Both the position numbers and the translations under genes were made by a program. A stretch of 64,000 nt of DNA. It comes from Thalassia testudinum (Eukaryota > Streptophyta > Magnoliopsida > Alismatales > Hydrocharitaceae). Positions within the stretch are counted from its first letter, which is position 1; each line of letters starts with the position of its first letter. The notes beneath the pieces are model-generated. The model did no database searches. It had not been told where the DNA came from and saw only the letters and a program-made list of their open reading frames with translations. This document shows positions 33,905 to 44,606 of the stretch, piece by piece. Location: assembly GCA_037157565.1 (NCBI GenBank), contig JAZHRO010000013.1:37762501-37826500 (forward strand). Direction: 5' to 3'.

Positions 33905-35914
33905 ATGAATGGTAGGAGGTCCTTAAGAGCACCCTTAAGATCTCCTTTAGGAATTCACTCTCGTCAAGGCCAAGCCTCGACGCCCGTGTTTGCACAGCGG
34001 CCCTACCCCATCATTCTCTCATCTGATTCTGAACCAAGCTCTTCTTCTTCCCCCATCATGGCTCAGCCAGTTGAGGAAGAAAACAATCTCGAGCACCAGC
34101 TCCAGCAATTCAATGACCTCTTCCAAAACTTTGTGCACCCACCGCAGCGTCCTATGATGCGGAACCATTATAATCCTGCTGCGGTGGCCATTGAGCCTCG
34201 AGTCAGAATCCCGACTGGAGGACCTGATTCCGAATTGAAGCCCAATATGATTCATGCTATACCTAAATTCCATGGGCTTAATTCCAAAGGTCCCTTCCAG
34301 CACATCAAACAGCTAAAGCATCTGGCCCAAACTTTTGGTTCAAATGCGCAAAATCGGGATATTCTTCTCATGAAGATGTTCTCCTTTTCTCTTATGGACA
34401 AGGCCGCTCATTGGTATCAAACTCAGACCCGGCCGATCAACACTTGGGAAGAACTTTAGTCCGAATTTTTGAAAAAGCTCTTTCCTGTTGGTCGGACCAA
34501 TGCCTTGCGCCATCAGATTACTCACTTCACTCAGCAAACAAGGGAACCTCTCCATGAGGCATGGGATCGCTTTCAGGATCTCATGAGAAAGTGCCCCCAT
34601 CACGGAGTTCCTAAATGGGAACAGGTCCAATCTTTTTACCAGGGACTCCGTGAGGACATCTGTCTTTTCGTCAATGCAACCTGCGGAGGGAATATCATGG
34701 GTCAACATGAGAACACCGTGTGGGAGATTCTCGAAAACATGTGCAAGAACTCCATCAACAATGACTCCATGGGATTATTCGACAGGACGAATACCCGCGC
34801 ATCGGCGAATCTTAGGGGAGCAAATGAGACGCAAGGCCTGTCCGCATCAGTCAACCTAGAATTAATAGCCAGTCGATTGGACAAGGTCTCAATCATTGAA
34901 AAGAAGGTGGATGAGTTGACTTAGCACCTGCAGCGAGCCACCTCTGCGCATAGCCCCTTTGCACAGCCTCCTTCCACAGGGGAGACTGTGCAAAACATTC
35001 TCCATCGATCTTCCCCTACGATGGATCCATATCCATCATCTGATTCTCGGACCGGAGGTCCATCCGATCCTTTCTACACCAGCCCGGGGACTTCCATCCC
35101 CCCTTTCTTTGACTCTCTGGAGGTTCCTTTGACCTGCGAGGACCTCAACGCCATCCAGAACGACCCATTCTCCAACACCTATAACCCTGGATGGCGAAAC
35201 CATCCCAACTTTCAGTGGGCGGGAAATTCCCAAACCCAAAGACCACCCTTTCAGCCCCACCCACAACCCCCTCGTCCTTACCAGCCGCCTCAGCCTCGGC
35301 CCAACCCTACTTATCCATCAGGGCCAAATCAGGATCAAATGTCCATTATCCTTCAGACTTTGGCTGACATTCAAAGAACGAATGCGGCTATTCAAAAGCA
35401 ACACAAGGACGAGCTTACAGAAGTCCGAAATCAACTGACCCAGTTGGCAAATTCTAGCCAGCCAGGCACTCTTCCTTCCCAACCTCTTCCTAACCCGAAT
35501 AACGTGCCAACCCAGCGATGCGTTATGAACCCAAACCCGAGCCAAACCCATATGATTTATCAGGCCCCCTCTGTTCCTTCACCCGACGGGATGGAGGCTT
35601 CCACTTCCTATGCGGGCTATCAACAGCAACCCATCTTACCCAATTCCAACCAAAACCAGGCAGGACTTAATTCCGTAACAACCCGTAGTGGTAAGGAAAC
35701 CCAAGATTCACCTCATCCAAACCACTCCAAGCCTGGTAGTGATCCCAAGCCTAGGACGGTAATCCAGGACGTTCCTACCCCTGTCTCAGATCCAAGACCT
35801 GGACCTATCCTAGAAGAACCAACCAAGATTCCGTTTCCCGAGGCCTTGACCAAGGGAAAGAAGACTACCAAGCCCGTGGCACCTGAGGAGGACCTGGTCA
35901 AGTTGTTTGAGTAG
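33905..35914 (+). pseudogene. gag of the Athila-like element
   Basis: One frame with TAG stops at 34457, 34922 and 35912. The start could be 33905 or the ATG at 34058 (MAQPVEEENN), which fits the family better. Motifs typical of Athila gag are PKFHGLNSKGPFQHIKQL, LLMKMFSFSLMDKAAHWY, FLKKLFPVGRTNALRHQI, EPLHEAWDRFQDLMRKCPHH and WEQVQSFYQGL. The C-terminal part (34988-35914) is Pro/Gln/Asn-rich with no zinc knuckle visible. All three stops could come from CAG codons. Gag would form the particle. The same frame leads into the protease. Confidence 0.88.
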
Positions 35915-36763
35915 GTCCACATAAACATCCCCTTGATGGATGCAATCCGCCACGTACCGGCTTACGCACGATTCTTAAAGAATGTGTGTACACCCCAGCG
36001 TAAGCCGCGAACCAAGAGTGGGAGTCCAATTGTTCTGTCAGACCAAGCCAGCTCTGTAATCTTAAGCAGACTCCCACCCAAGGCTAAAGATCCTGGTACT
36101 CCCTTGATTTCCTGCAAGATAGGTGATACCCAATTTGATAGAGCCTTATTAGACTTGGGTGCTTCCATAAATCTGATACCCACATCCTTACTTAACCATC
36201 TAGAAGAATCTGAGCTAAAACCAACTGAGGTGACATTACAATTAGCAGATCGATCTATAAAGTCACCAAAAGGGATTCTCGACGATGTTATTGTGAGGGT
36301 ACGGGATTTCTACTTTCCTGTAGACTTCACAGTCTTAGACATGGACGCACCTGAGAACCCTAGGGATACACCAATCATTTTAGGGAGACCTTTCTTGGCT
36401 ACTGCTAGAGCCAACATTAGCTGTGAGGAGGGCCAAATAGAGCTCAAATTTGGGAATCAAACCCTGAAAATTGATATATTTAAGGCCCAACAGGGAATTA
36501 ATTGCGGTGTCATCGAACAGATTTGTGACATTAGGGCTTTGGTTGATGAAACACACTTCCAGAATGACCTGATTATACCTCATCAACCGCAGAAAGATCT
36601 TGACCCGCAAGCAGAGGAGTCGCATCTAGATTTAGACGACCCAGTAACTCCTACCCTTGAACCTCACGTCTATTCTGAACCACCCGCCGCTGCTGATAAC
36701 CCCATCTTCGAGCTAAAGCCCCTTCCTGCTCACTTGAAATACATCTTTTTGGGTTATAATTAG
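35915..36763 (+). pseudogene. protease region of the Athila-like element
   Basis: In frame with gag after a TAG. It has PLISCKIGDTQFDRALLDLG then ASINLIPTSLL (catalytic Asp codon 36152-36154, the DLGAS form used by Athila proteases), LQLADRSIKSPKGILDDV, FPVDFTVLDM and the flap-side IILGRPFLATARANI. The C-terminal 100 residues are acidic and lead to a TAG at 36761. An aspartic protease would cleave the polyprotein in the particle. Confidence 0.9.
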
Positions 36764-38526
36764 ACCCTTCCTGTGATTATCAATTCTAACCTCAATCCCG
36801 AACAGGAATCCCGTTTGATTGCTGTCCTCCAGCAACATCGCAGAGCCATCGGGTGGACTCTCGATGGTTTGACTGGAATAAGTCCCTCTTATTGTACTCA
36901 TCATATCTATTCAGAAGAGGGCGCACGACCTTCTCGTGTAATGCAGAGATGTTTGAACCCCAATCTGCAGGAGGTCGTGAAAAAGGATATCATCAAGTGG
37001 TTAGATGCCGGAATCATCTACCCGATCTCCAATAGTCGTTGGGGGAGCCCAATTCAGGCTGTGCCTAAGAAGGCAGGACTCACCACTATAACGACTGAAA
37101 TCGGAGAAGTCATTCCTACTCGATTAGCCAACGCGTGGAGAGTCTGTACAGATTACCGCCGACTCAATTCCTCCACGAAGAAGGATCATTTCCCACTACC
37201 TTTCATTGATCAAATTCTCGAGAAACTAGCAGGAAATAGGTTCTTCTGCTTTCTTGACGGGTACTCCGGTTACAACCAGGTGGCAATCCATCCTGAGGAC
37301 CAAGAAAAGACCACATTCACCTGCCCCTTCGGAACATACTCTTTCCGAAGGATGCCTTTCGGTCTTTGCAATGCACCCGCTACTTTTCAGCGGTGCATGC
37401 TTGCCATATTCTCAGATATGGTAGGTGACTATCTAGAAGTCTTCATGGATGACTTTTCAGTTTTTGGAGCATCATTTGACGATTGCCTCCAACACTTGGT
37501 CCAGATACTCAGGCGGTGCATCGATGTGAATTTGGTTCTTTCCTGCGAAAAGAGCCATTCATGGTGCCTGAGGGAATTGTCCTGGGACATTTAATTTCGG
37601 AAAAAGGCATCCAAGTGGATCGAGCTAAGGTTGATCTGATCTCTTGCCTTCCTATGCCTAGCTCGATTAGGGACATCCGTTCTTTTCTGAGGCACGTCGG
37701 TTTTTACCTTCGTTTCATTACTAATTTCTCGAAAATCGTGCGCCCCTTGACTTCTCTTCTCTCTAAGGATGTACCCTTTGAAATCTCCAAGGAATGCACA
37801 CTAGCCTTTGAAAACCTTCGTGACCGAGTCACCCAGGAACCTATCCTACAATCCCTTGACTGGTCTCAACCCTTTGAGATCATATGCGATGCGTCTGATT
37901 TCGCTGTAGGAGCGGTCCTAGGGCAGAAAGCTGATGGAAAATCCGTGGTCATCTACTATGCTAGCAAGACACTTGACGAGGCTCAGCGTAACTATACGGT
38001 TACGGAGAAAGAGCTGCTAGCCGTAGTATTTGCCCTTGAAAATTTTCGATCATATCTCCTGGGTTCCCATGTCATCATCTACTCGGATCACACGGTTGTA
38101 AGGCATCTCCTTGCCAAGAAGGACGCGAAGCCCCGACTAATTCGTTGGATCTTGTTGTTGCAAGAATTCGATCTTGAGATTCGCGACAAGGCAGGAAGGC
38201 AGAATGTGGTAGCCGACCATCTGTCCCGTCTTCCTTCTGAGATTATCAACCCTTTCGGACCCATCACGGAACATTTTTCTGATGAGCACCTGCTGACTAT
38301 CGGTACTAGACTTCCATGGTTTGCTGATATAGTAAACTACTTGGCATCTCATCAGATCCCGTCTGATTGGCCGAAGGCCAAGAAAGACAAATTGCATTCT
38401 GATGCCAAGTATTACATCTGGGAAGACCCATACCTTTTCCGCATAGGTGCTGATCAAGTCATCTGGAGATGTGTCCCGGAGGAGGAAATCAACAATATTC
38501 TCTCTTTCTGCCATGACCAGGCATGA
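36764..38526 (+). pseudogene. reverse transcriptase and RNase H of the Athila-like element
   Basis: RT motifs are RVMQRCLNPNLQEVVKKDI, RVCTDYRRLNSSTKKDHFPLP, CFLDGYSGYNQVAIHPEDQ and the active site FMDD (37442-37453). A single frameshift near 37555-37580 moves the reading to another frame, which then runs to 38526. RNase H there shows EIICDASDFAVGAVLGQ, ASKTLDEAQRNY, EKELLAVVFALENF, YSDHTVVRHLL and VADHLSRLP. A TGA at 38524 precedes the integrase. Catalytic residues of RT and RNase H look present, so the frameshift and stops are the main lesions. Confidence 0.92.
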
Positions 38527-39605
38527 GGTGGCCACTTCTCTGGGCATAAAACCGCATCAAAAGTCCTCCAGTGTGGCTTTTACTAGCCCACGCTGTTCAA
38601 AGACGCATACAGTCACTGCAAGGCATGCAGTCGTTGCCAGACTTTGGGCAACATGAGCCGTCGCGACATGATGCCTTTGCAGCCGATTCTCGTATGCGAA
38701 ATCTTTGATGTTTGGGGGATTGATTTTATGGGCCCCTTTCCTGCTTCGGATGATTTCGAATACATTCTGCTTGCTGTGGACTACGTGTCCAAATGGATCG
38801 AAGCCATACCGACCCAAACCTGTGATCACAAAATCGTTCTCAAATTCATTCATCAAAACATTTTCTCAAGGTTCGGGATTCCTCGTGCTATAATCTCTGA
38901 TGGGGGGACCCATTTCACAAACTCTCAGTTTAGGTAACTGATGACAAAATATGGGGTGTCTCACCGAATCTCTACTCCTTACCACCCCCAAACTAATGGT
39001 CAAGCTGAGCTATCAAATCGGGAGATCAAGAAAATCCTGCAGGTCACTGTTCGGCCTGATAGGAAGGACTGGTTGTCCCGACTTCTGGAAGCATTATGGG
39101 CCTATAGGACCGCCCACAAAATCCAATTAGGCATGTCTCCCTTTAGACTGGTATATGGGAAGGCGTGTCACCTTCCCGTAGAACTGGAGCATAAAGCCTA
39201 TTGGGTAGTACGGAACTGTAATCTAGATCTTTCGAAGGCTGGAACCCACAGAAAACTTCAAATCAGCGAGATCGATGAATTACGCCTAGATGCGATGAGA
39301 ACTCGCGAATCTACAAGGAGCGGGTTAAAGCCTTCCATGACAATCATATCTCGAGAAAGATCTTTCATCCTGGTCAGAAGGTCCTACTCTTTGATGCCCG
39401 ACTCAAACTTTTCCCTGGAAAGCTGCAATCCAAGTGTGTCGGGCCATATTTAGTCCGACAGGTTTTTGGAAATGGAGCCATCGAAATCAGTCCGCTCAGC
39501 CACGATTGCGAACCTTTCATCGTGAACGGTCAGAGACTCAAGCCGTTCATTGATGTGACTTCTACTGATTCGGCTGAATCATCTTATATCCTCCATTCCC
39601 CTTAG
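38527..39605 (+). pseudogene. integrase of the Athila-like element
   Basis: The zinc region GHFSGHKTASKVL then [12 protein letters not shown] has its His and Cys ligands but carries a TAG near 38584 where relatives have Trp (TGG). Catalytic residues are GIDFMGPF (Asp 38722), ISDGGTHF (Asp 38899) and NGQAELSNREIKK (Glu 39007). A TAA lies near 38935. A frameshift near 39293 moves to the frame with HDNHISRKIFHPGQKV and LFDARLKLFPGKLQSK, and the natural-looking end is TAG at 39603. In the family integrase inserts the cDNA into the genome. Confidence 0.9.
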
Positions 39606-39870
39606 CTTATTGCTCCCAGCCAATGGCATAAAACTCAGCGCTTAACGGGAGGCAGCCCGTCATTTTCCTGAAAATCTAAAACCTTTTTCACACCTTTGTG
39701 CACTTAAGGTTCGCCCTTATAGACAGCCAACTCCACCTTAGATGCTTGCATCTGAGATTAGAAATCGTCCGCAAAATTCATCCCGACCCATTCACTCATC
39801 AAAACATCTGTCTTAAGGAATGAACTAAGTAAATAAAAACCCCCTAAGTCACAATGAGGACATTGCAAAC

Positions 39871-39888
39871 CTTAGGCATAGGGGGGTA
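39871..39888 (+). other. internal polypurine-tract-like copy
   Basis: CTTAGGCATAGGGGGGTATA closely resembles TTAGGCATGGGGGTATG at the LTR border (41151-41167), about 1.28 kb further on. It could be an extra plus-strand primer site or the mark of a duplicated segment. Confidence 0.55.
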
Positions 39889-40577
39889 TAAAAGTGCAAA
39901 ACTTGTAAGAAAAGGTTTTAAACAAAAAATTCACATATGCCAAAAACACCATAAAAATTAAAAAAATTTTCAAAAAAAAAAAAAGGAAGAATAAGAGGAG
40001 AAAGGCAATTTTGTGGGAGAAGGAAAAGAAACAAAATGAAAAAGGAGCGCAAAAATGAAAGAAAAGAGTCATTAGTAAGAAACTAAGGAATTGACTTATG
40101 TTCTAGACCTTATTCAAGAAAAAAGAAAAAATGAAAAGTGCATGGTGAGATTAGTAAGAATGCAAACTTTAGGCATTCTTGGATAGACTCTTAGTACCCA
40201 TTAAGATCCAGACATTCCTCAAGAGGTTGAGGAAAATGAAAAGCTTAAGTATTAGGTCCAAGGCTTAGGGAGTATTTGACCTCATTAACTAACTTTTGGT
40301 TTATGGGACTCAGTAACCTAAGCACCGTAACCTCACACACAGCCTGGTTCAGTAAGCGTAAAAATCAAAATCACGTAGAAGCGTCACAAAATTCTGAAAA
40401 GTACGCCTAGAGTAGGAGTGGCCGATCAACACAAGTTGATTTGGACGAGTTCCCAGCGCGGAGAGACGGGAAATGCCCTCGAAGATGCGTAACAAAATAT
40501 CATCTCCTCGGTGCTTGTCTCTTAGGATATTTACATATCCCACTGGGGGCATGTAAGCACTCTGCTAGTTAAGATTC

Positions 40578-40740
40578 CATGGATGGCATTATTACGAAGT
40601 GTCAATTGCCAGGGTCTGGATTCGGCCACGGAACACCATGGATGGGATTATCTCGAAATCTCAATAGCCAGGGTTCCGGGAGTTGCCATGGGTGGTGCTA
40701 TCTCGAAGCATCGATTGCTAGGAACCCTTGAGGATTAATG
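40578..40740 (+). repeat. three-copy CCATGG-type repeat in the Athila-like spacer
   Basis: Copies start at about 40578, 40640 and 40687 and share CCATGGRTGG, then ATTATCTCGAA-type sequence, then TCAAT(T/A)GCCAGGGT. Spacing is about 62 and 48 bases. Non-coding. Confidence 0.7.
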
Positions 40741-41150
40741 ATGGGAGCAAGGAATCTAATACAGACCGTGTTGAAAAGCCAATCCTAAGCTAGAATTAAA
40801 AAGAAAAAGAGAGAGAAAACTCACCAAAAAAAAAAATTCTATCTCTCTCTTACAAAACGCACTGCCAACTGAGCCAGGGCTAAAATTATTTCAAGCATGA
40901 GTGCTTTAACCACAAAGTCCAATAGATCTTAGGTTAGTTCTTGTGGGCCTTAAAAACCTTTGCTAAGGACTGAGGCTGAGACTAGACAGATCAGGATCTT
41001 GATTGGTACTAGAGTACCTTTTAGGCCTATGGTCAGCATTCTAACCTAATCTAAGTTCAAATGAAAAAACACTTATCTAAAGTTATTAAAAACATCATGG
41101 TCTAGAACAAAGGTTAAAACCTTAAGTTTTTGCTAAGGGAGTAGCAAAAG

Positions 41151-41165
41151 TTAGGCATGGGGGTA
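41151..41165 (+). other. polypurine tract of the Athila-like element
   Basis: TTAGGCATGGGGGTA ends exactly where the 3' LTR begins (TGATGAG). Its position and G-run fit the primer for plus-strand synthesis. Confidence 0.75.
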
Positions 41166-43947
41166 TGATGAGAACCTCATCATGAACCCTAACTAGCACA
41201 ATCTAACTTAGATATGCGAGAAAAAGCTCCTACATAACTCATAGAAAGGCTTGACTCAGAAAATTCTGAATTTGTAAAGAAAACAGGTCATAAGGGATAA
41301 AAATGTAATTTTACCAACACAATCAGTAAATAGGGTAACTCAGGATCCAAACATAGGTCAAACTAACCTAATAAGAAGGAAAGTAGGATGATTCGATCCA
41401 ACAAGGGCTACAGCAACTCCAAGGAATTAAATGACATTCTGTAACCCTAAAATAAACCCACTTCAATTCACGAGGTTCGAGGCAGAGTAAAAATCGACTA
41501 AACCCTCTAAAATTCATAGAAAAATAATCTCTAGGGTTTAGAACCTTCAATTTGGCCTTGGGAACCCATTTTGACCTACATTGAGAATCATGCCCAATTA
41601 ATGATTTAATTTGGATTTTTACGTAAATTGGCTGGGAAAACAAGGTCTGACCTAGAAATAAAATTCACCATTAGAATCCTTAGGTCCCATTTAGTCATGC
41701 ATAAAATCTTGAACCTAAGATGAGACCTTCTTGACCGACTTTGCATTTTGGTCCTCATCTATTACTTTTTGACCCTCAACTTTCAAAACCCTTGCATTTT
41801 GGCCCCTAGGTTCTTCGTCGCTCTTTGTATAGAGGTCCCTCCTGCAAATCTTTGAGCAGCGCCATGCTCCGGCGACCTTGCGCGGAGCATGGCGCCGCGC
41901 AGGGTGAGGGAGGGTACCTGCCAGTTGAACCGGGTGTTCCCTGCGACGTCTGCTGTCGCAGGGACACCGCCATGACCTCTGCCCTCTCCCACACCTTCCG
42001 TGCAAACGTGCGGAAGGTATGGGTCGCAGTTCCGACCACTCTCCGGCGAGGGAGGCACGTCGCCTCCCTGCGCCCACCCCTCTGCCTCCGCCTTTATAAG
42101 GACCAGCGTCGCCAGCCGACTCTGGTAGCTCGGTCCTGACGGAGAAAAACCCCCACCTTTCCTCTTTTCCCACTCCGGCAGAAACCCACCAGCTCTGGCG
42201 GCTCCTCCTCCTCCGTCTCGTCGCTCTACTGCAATACCAACAGCAAAGCCACCTTCACCTGCTCTTCCCGCGTCGCGCCGTACCCAGCGCGCGCCCTCCC
42301 GCTCTCTTCCTCGCCGCCGCCCTCCCCCTCTGGGTATTTCTTCTCCTGCGACAGTCGATACGACTGCCGCCCTGCTCCGGCCCCTTTGTCCCCGTAATTA
42401 GGTCAGAACCATTCCCCATCTCCCCCTCTTTCTTTTCCTCACTGTCTTTCATTCGATTAAACCCTCAACCGCTCCTATCCACCGTCACCTTCCTCGACTC
42501 CAGCCACTCTCCGGTGAGACACTCCCATCGCTCCGCGGCCCCACACGCCTCGCCGACCCTCACGTAACCTCCGCCTCATCAGGCTGAATAACCTCCGCCC
42601 ACCCACTGCCGCTCTACACCCTCTCATCGCTCCCCCGAACACACCCACACCTCCGGTCACAGGACGACCTAGGCACGCACGCCTAGGCTGCCCCACGACT
42701 TGCTGCACCTCGCACCACCTTCGCCGTGCCACGGTGAAGGTCCCCCGCTAGTCTGATTAGGCCGAGAGGCCGTGCTTCTATCTGACAAGGTCGTAGCCCC
42801 AGCCGCCATTAACGACAACTGAAACAGCTTCGAGGTGAGCTCCAGGCCCTGCAGCTTCTGGATCCCAGGTGCTACAGGTTGGGGTGAAGTCTGCGGAGAC
42901 TTCTGCCTCAGCATTTGGAACCGATAGTGGCTGCAGCTGAGCGGAGAGCAAGGCGGAATCGTCCTGCGCGGGCGCGCGAGAAGAGCGCAGAGGATAGTCC
43001 CACATCGTGAGTTTACCAAACCCCGCAATAGTATAAGTTGATTTTGTGTTTTCTACTGGTCGCCTCCGAAAGCACTGGGGTGAGGTCCCTCACCTTGCTC
43101 ACGCTCGCCTCGTCCGCGGTTTCACCTTGCGGATCTGGCGGGATCCGACCCGACCCTATTTGAGCACACCTCGCGCATCACCCACACACCGGTGCACCTG
43201 GTCACGGGCAAGAAACCTGACCCGATTACCCGCGGCTCTGGGAGAGCGTCCTGTGAGTGGTTTACAGAGAGAGAGAGACGTGCGGGTAGAGGGACAGGGT
43301 AGGTTTTGCTCTTTGTGCATGGACAGGGTGCGAGGGAAGAAGAACACACTTGGCCGAAGGAAGAAGAAAGAAGGAGAAGGCCAAGGAACAAAGCAGAAGA
43401 AGACCGCAGAAGAAGAAGAAGGAGAAGCACAAAGGAAGCACTGTAGCAGACACCACTTAAGCCGTCTGATTGAGAAATCAGACGATGGATGAAGCTCTAC
43501 AGACAAAGCAAAGAAGAAAAAGAAAAGAAAAGGTGTCGCAGTTGAAAGAAAAGAGAAGGAGGAAAGAAGAAGAAGAAAAGAGAAGAAGATAAGGAAAGAA
43601 GAAGAAGAACTGAAGAAGATCAAGAACTGTGAAGAAAGAAAAGAGAAGAGAAAGAAGAGAAAAAGAAGACAGGCAAAGAGAGAAAGAAGAGAAGAAGAAA
43701 AAGCCAAGAAACAAAATCTACTTCTCCCTCTCTCTCTCTTTCTCTCTCTTATTTTTGTAATAAAGAAGCATTGTACTTCTAGAATTCTAGTAGCTCCCTG
43801 AGTTCGACCTCGGAAGAAAAACATTTTTGAGTAAAATTGTAATAGTGGCAATGACGACAAACCGTAGCTATTTTATCTGTACCACAACGACATTACTATA
43901 ATAAGAACAAACAAAAGGCTAAGCTTCGGTGTCGTCATCAGACACTA
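41166..43947 (+). repeat. 3' LTR of the Athila-like element
   Basis: It aligns along its whole length with 30223-32991, and carries the TATA box (42093-42099), the long purine tract (about 43330-43710) and AATAAA (43759-43764). It ends GACACTA, followed by the CCTCA target copy and the rest of the outer LTR. Confidence 0.92.
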
Positions 43948-44606
43948 CCTCATGTACACAGTACCGGGAGAGCTACTAGTGTAGGGAGAGCACTAGCCAC
44001 CCCACGCGTCCCGGGGTTCGGTTAGCTTTCCTACACCGACTTGTTAGGCCCACTGGACAAACCAGGGTAGTCAGGCGAGGGTGCGTGGATCGTGAAGGGG
44101 CAAGATCCCTGTTTGGTTACTGTGGAGGGGATGGACCCCTATTACTGAGAGGGCTCTGCCCTATATTGGTTCCGTGCTGTACTTTGGGGCGCACCCGTTA
44201 AAGAAAACGACTGACCGCGTGCCAGTGCAGGGTAGCTACCCGTGCATTTATTGCGCGTGCCGTAGTCACCATTACGTCTGTTAGTGACCTTGGGGTTGTT
44301 GACTGAGGGTAGGACCACCACGAGGGACTCTTCTGGCCAGGAGAGCACCACGTGTTACTTCTACTTTTCGGAAAAGACTGCAATCAAGATCGTTCCCACG
44401 AGGAACATTCGAGATCAAGAGAAAGATCTGAGGAATAATTCAAGAATGGGTAAATGGAAAAAAATAAAGAAAGAGATTAAAAATAACAGCTACTGTCCAC
44501 CTTACTATTTTTCTTAACTTTTGGTTACCACTCTACTCAGCGTTTCACTGATGTGTCACCTTTGTCACCTTTTCAGGATCAGGTGTTGAACAGCCAGAGC
44601 GAGCGG
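43948..44606 (+). repeat. 3' LTR of the outer element, second part, truncated
   Basis: It continues the outer LTR from TGTACACAGTACCGGGAGAGC to CAGCCAGAGCGAGCGG, matching 5' LTR positions up to about 23088. The last roughly 340 bases are absent. At 44607 the sequence switches to the end of a related LTR read in the opposite direction. Confidence 0.88.

Larger units (their letters stand above)
39606..41165 (+). other. 3' spacer of the Athila-like element
   Basis: No env-like or other supported frame on the plus strand. The spacer contains AAGTCACAATGAGGACATTGCAAAC, a sequence type found after pol in Athila/Tat elements. It also has a first polypurine-like tract (39871-39888), A-rich stretches, a three-copy repeat (40578-40740) and the terminal polypurine tract before the LTR. 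Confidence 0.65.
30223..43947 (+). mobile_element. Athila-like Ty3/gypsy retrotransposon nested in the outer 3' LTR
   Basis: Two LTRs (30223-32991 and 41166-43947) bound an internal region with gag, protease, RT, RNase H and integrase. The protease (DLGAS), RT (FMDD) and integrase motifs match plant Athila-type elements. It is flanked by CCTCG (30218-30222) and CCTCA (43948-43952), a 5-bp duplication with one change, and the outer LTR reads on after it (TGTACACAGTACC). The LTR starts TGATGAG and ends GACACTA, so the terminal dinucleotides are TG and TA rather than TG and CA. It is 13.7 kb long, with a 1.5 kb spacer after pol and no env-like frame seen. The gag-pol carries stops and two frameshifts. 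Confidence 0.93.
20685..44606 (+). mobile_element. Tekay/Del-like Ty3/gypsy LTR retrotransposon (outer element)
   Basis: The 5' LTR (20685-23429) is followed by a primer-binding site, a single gag-pol frame (23616-28379) and a 3' LTR. The 3' LTR is interrupted by another retrotransposon (30223-43947) and truncated at 44606. Domain order gag, protease, reverse transcriptase, RNase H, integrase places it in Ty3/gypsy. Long LTRs, a Met-tRNA-type primer site and a C-terminal chromodomain-like segment fit the chromovirus Tekay/Del clade. The last roughly 340 bases of the 3' LTR are missing, so no 3' target duplication can be read. Apart from the nested insertion and the end truncation the structure is complete, but the coding region is dead through point stops. 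Confidence 0.9.

Noticed and set aside
39606..41165. Env-like gene expected after pol in some Athila elements
   Set aside because: No plus-strand frame of useful length is present. The only features are repeats and polypurine-like tracts.
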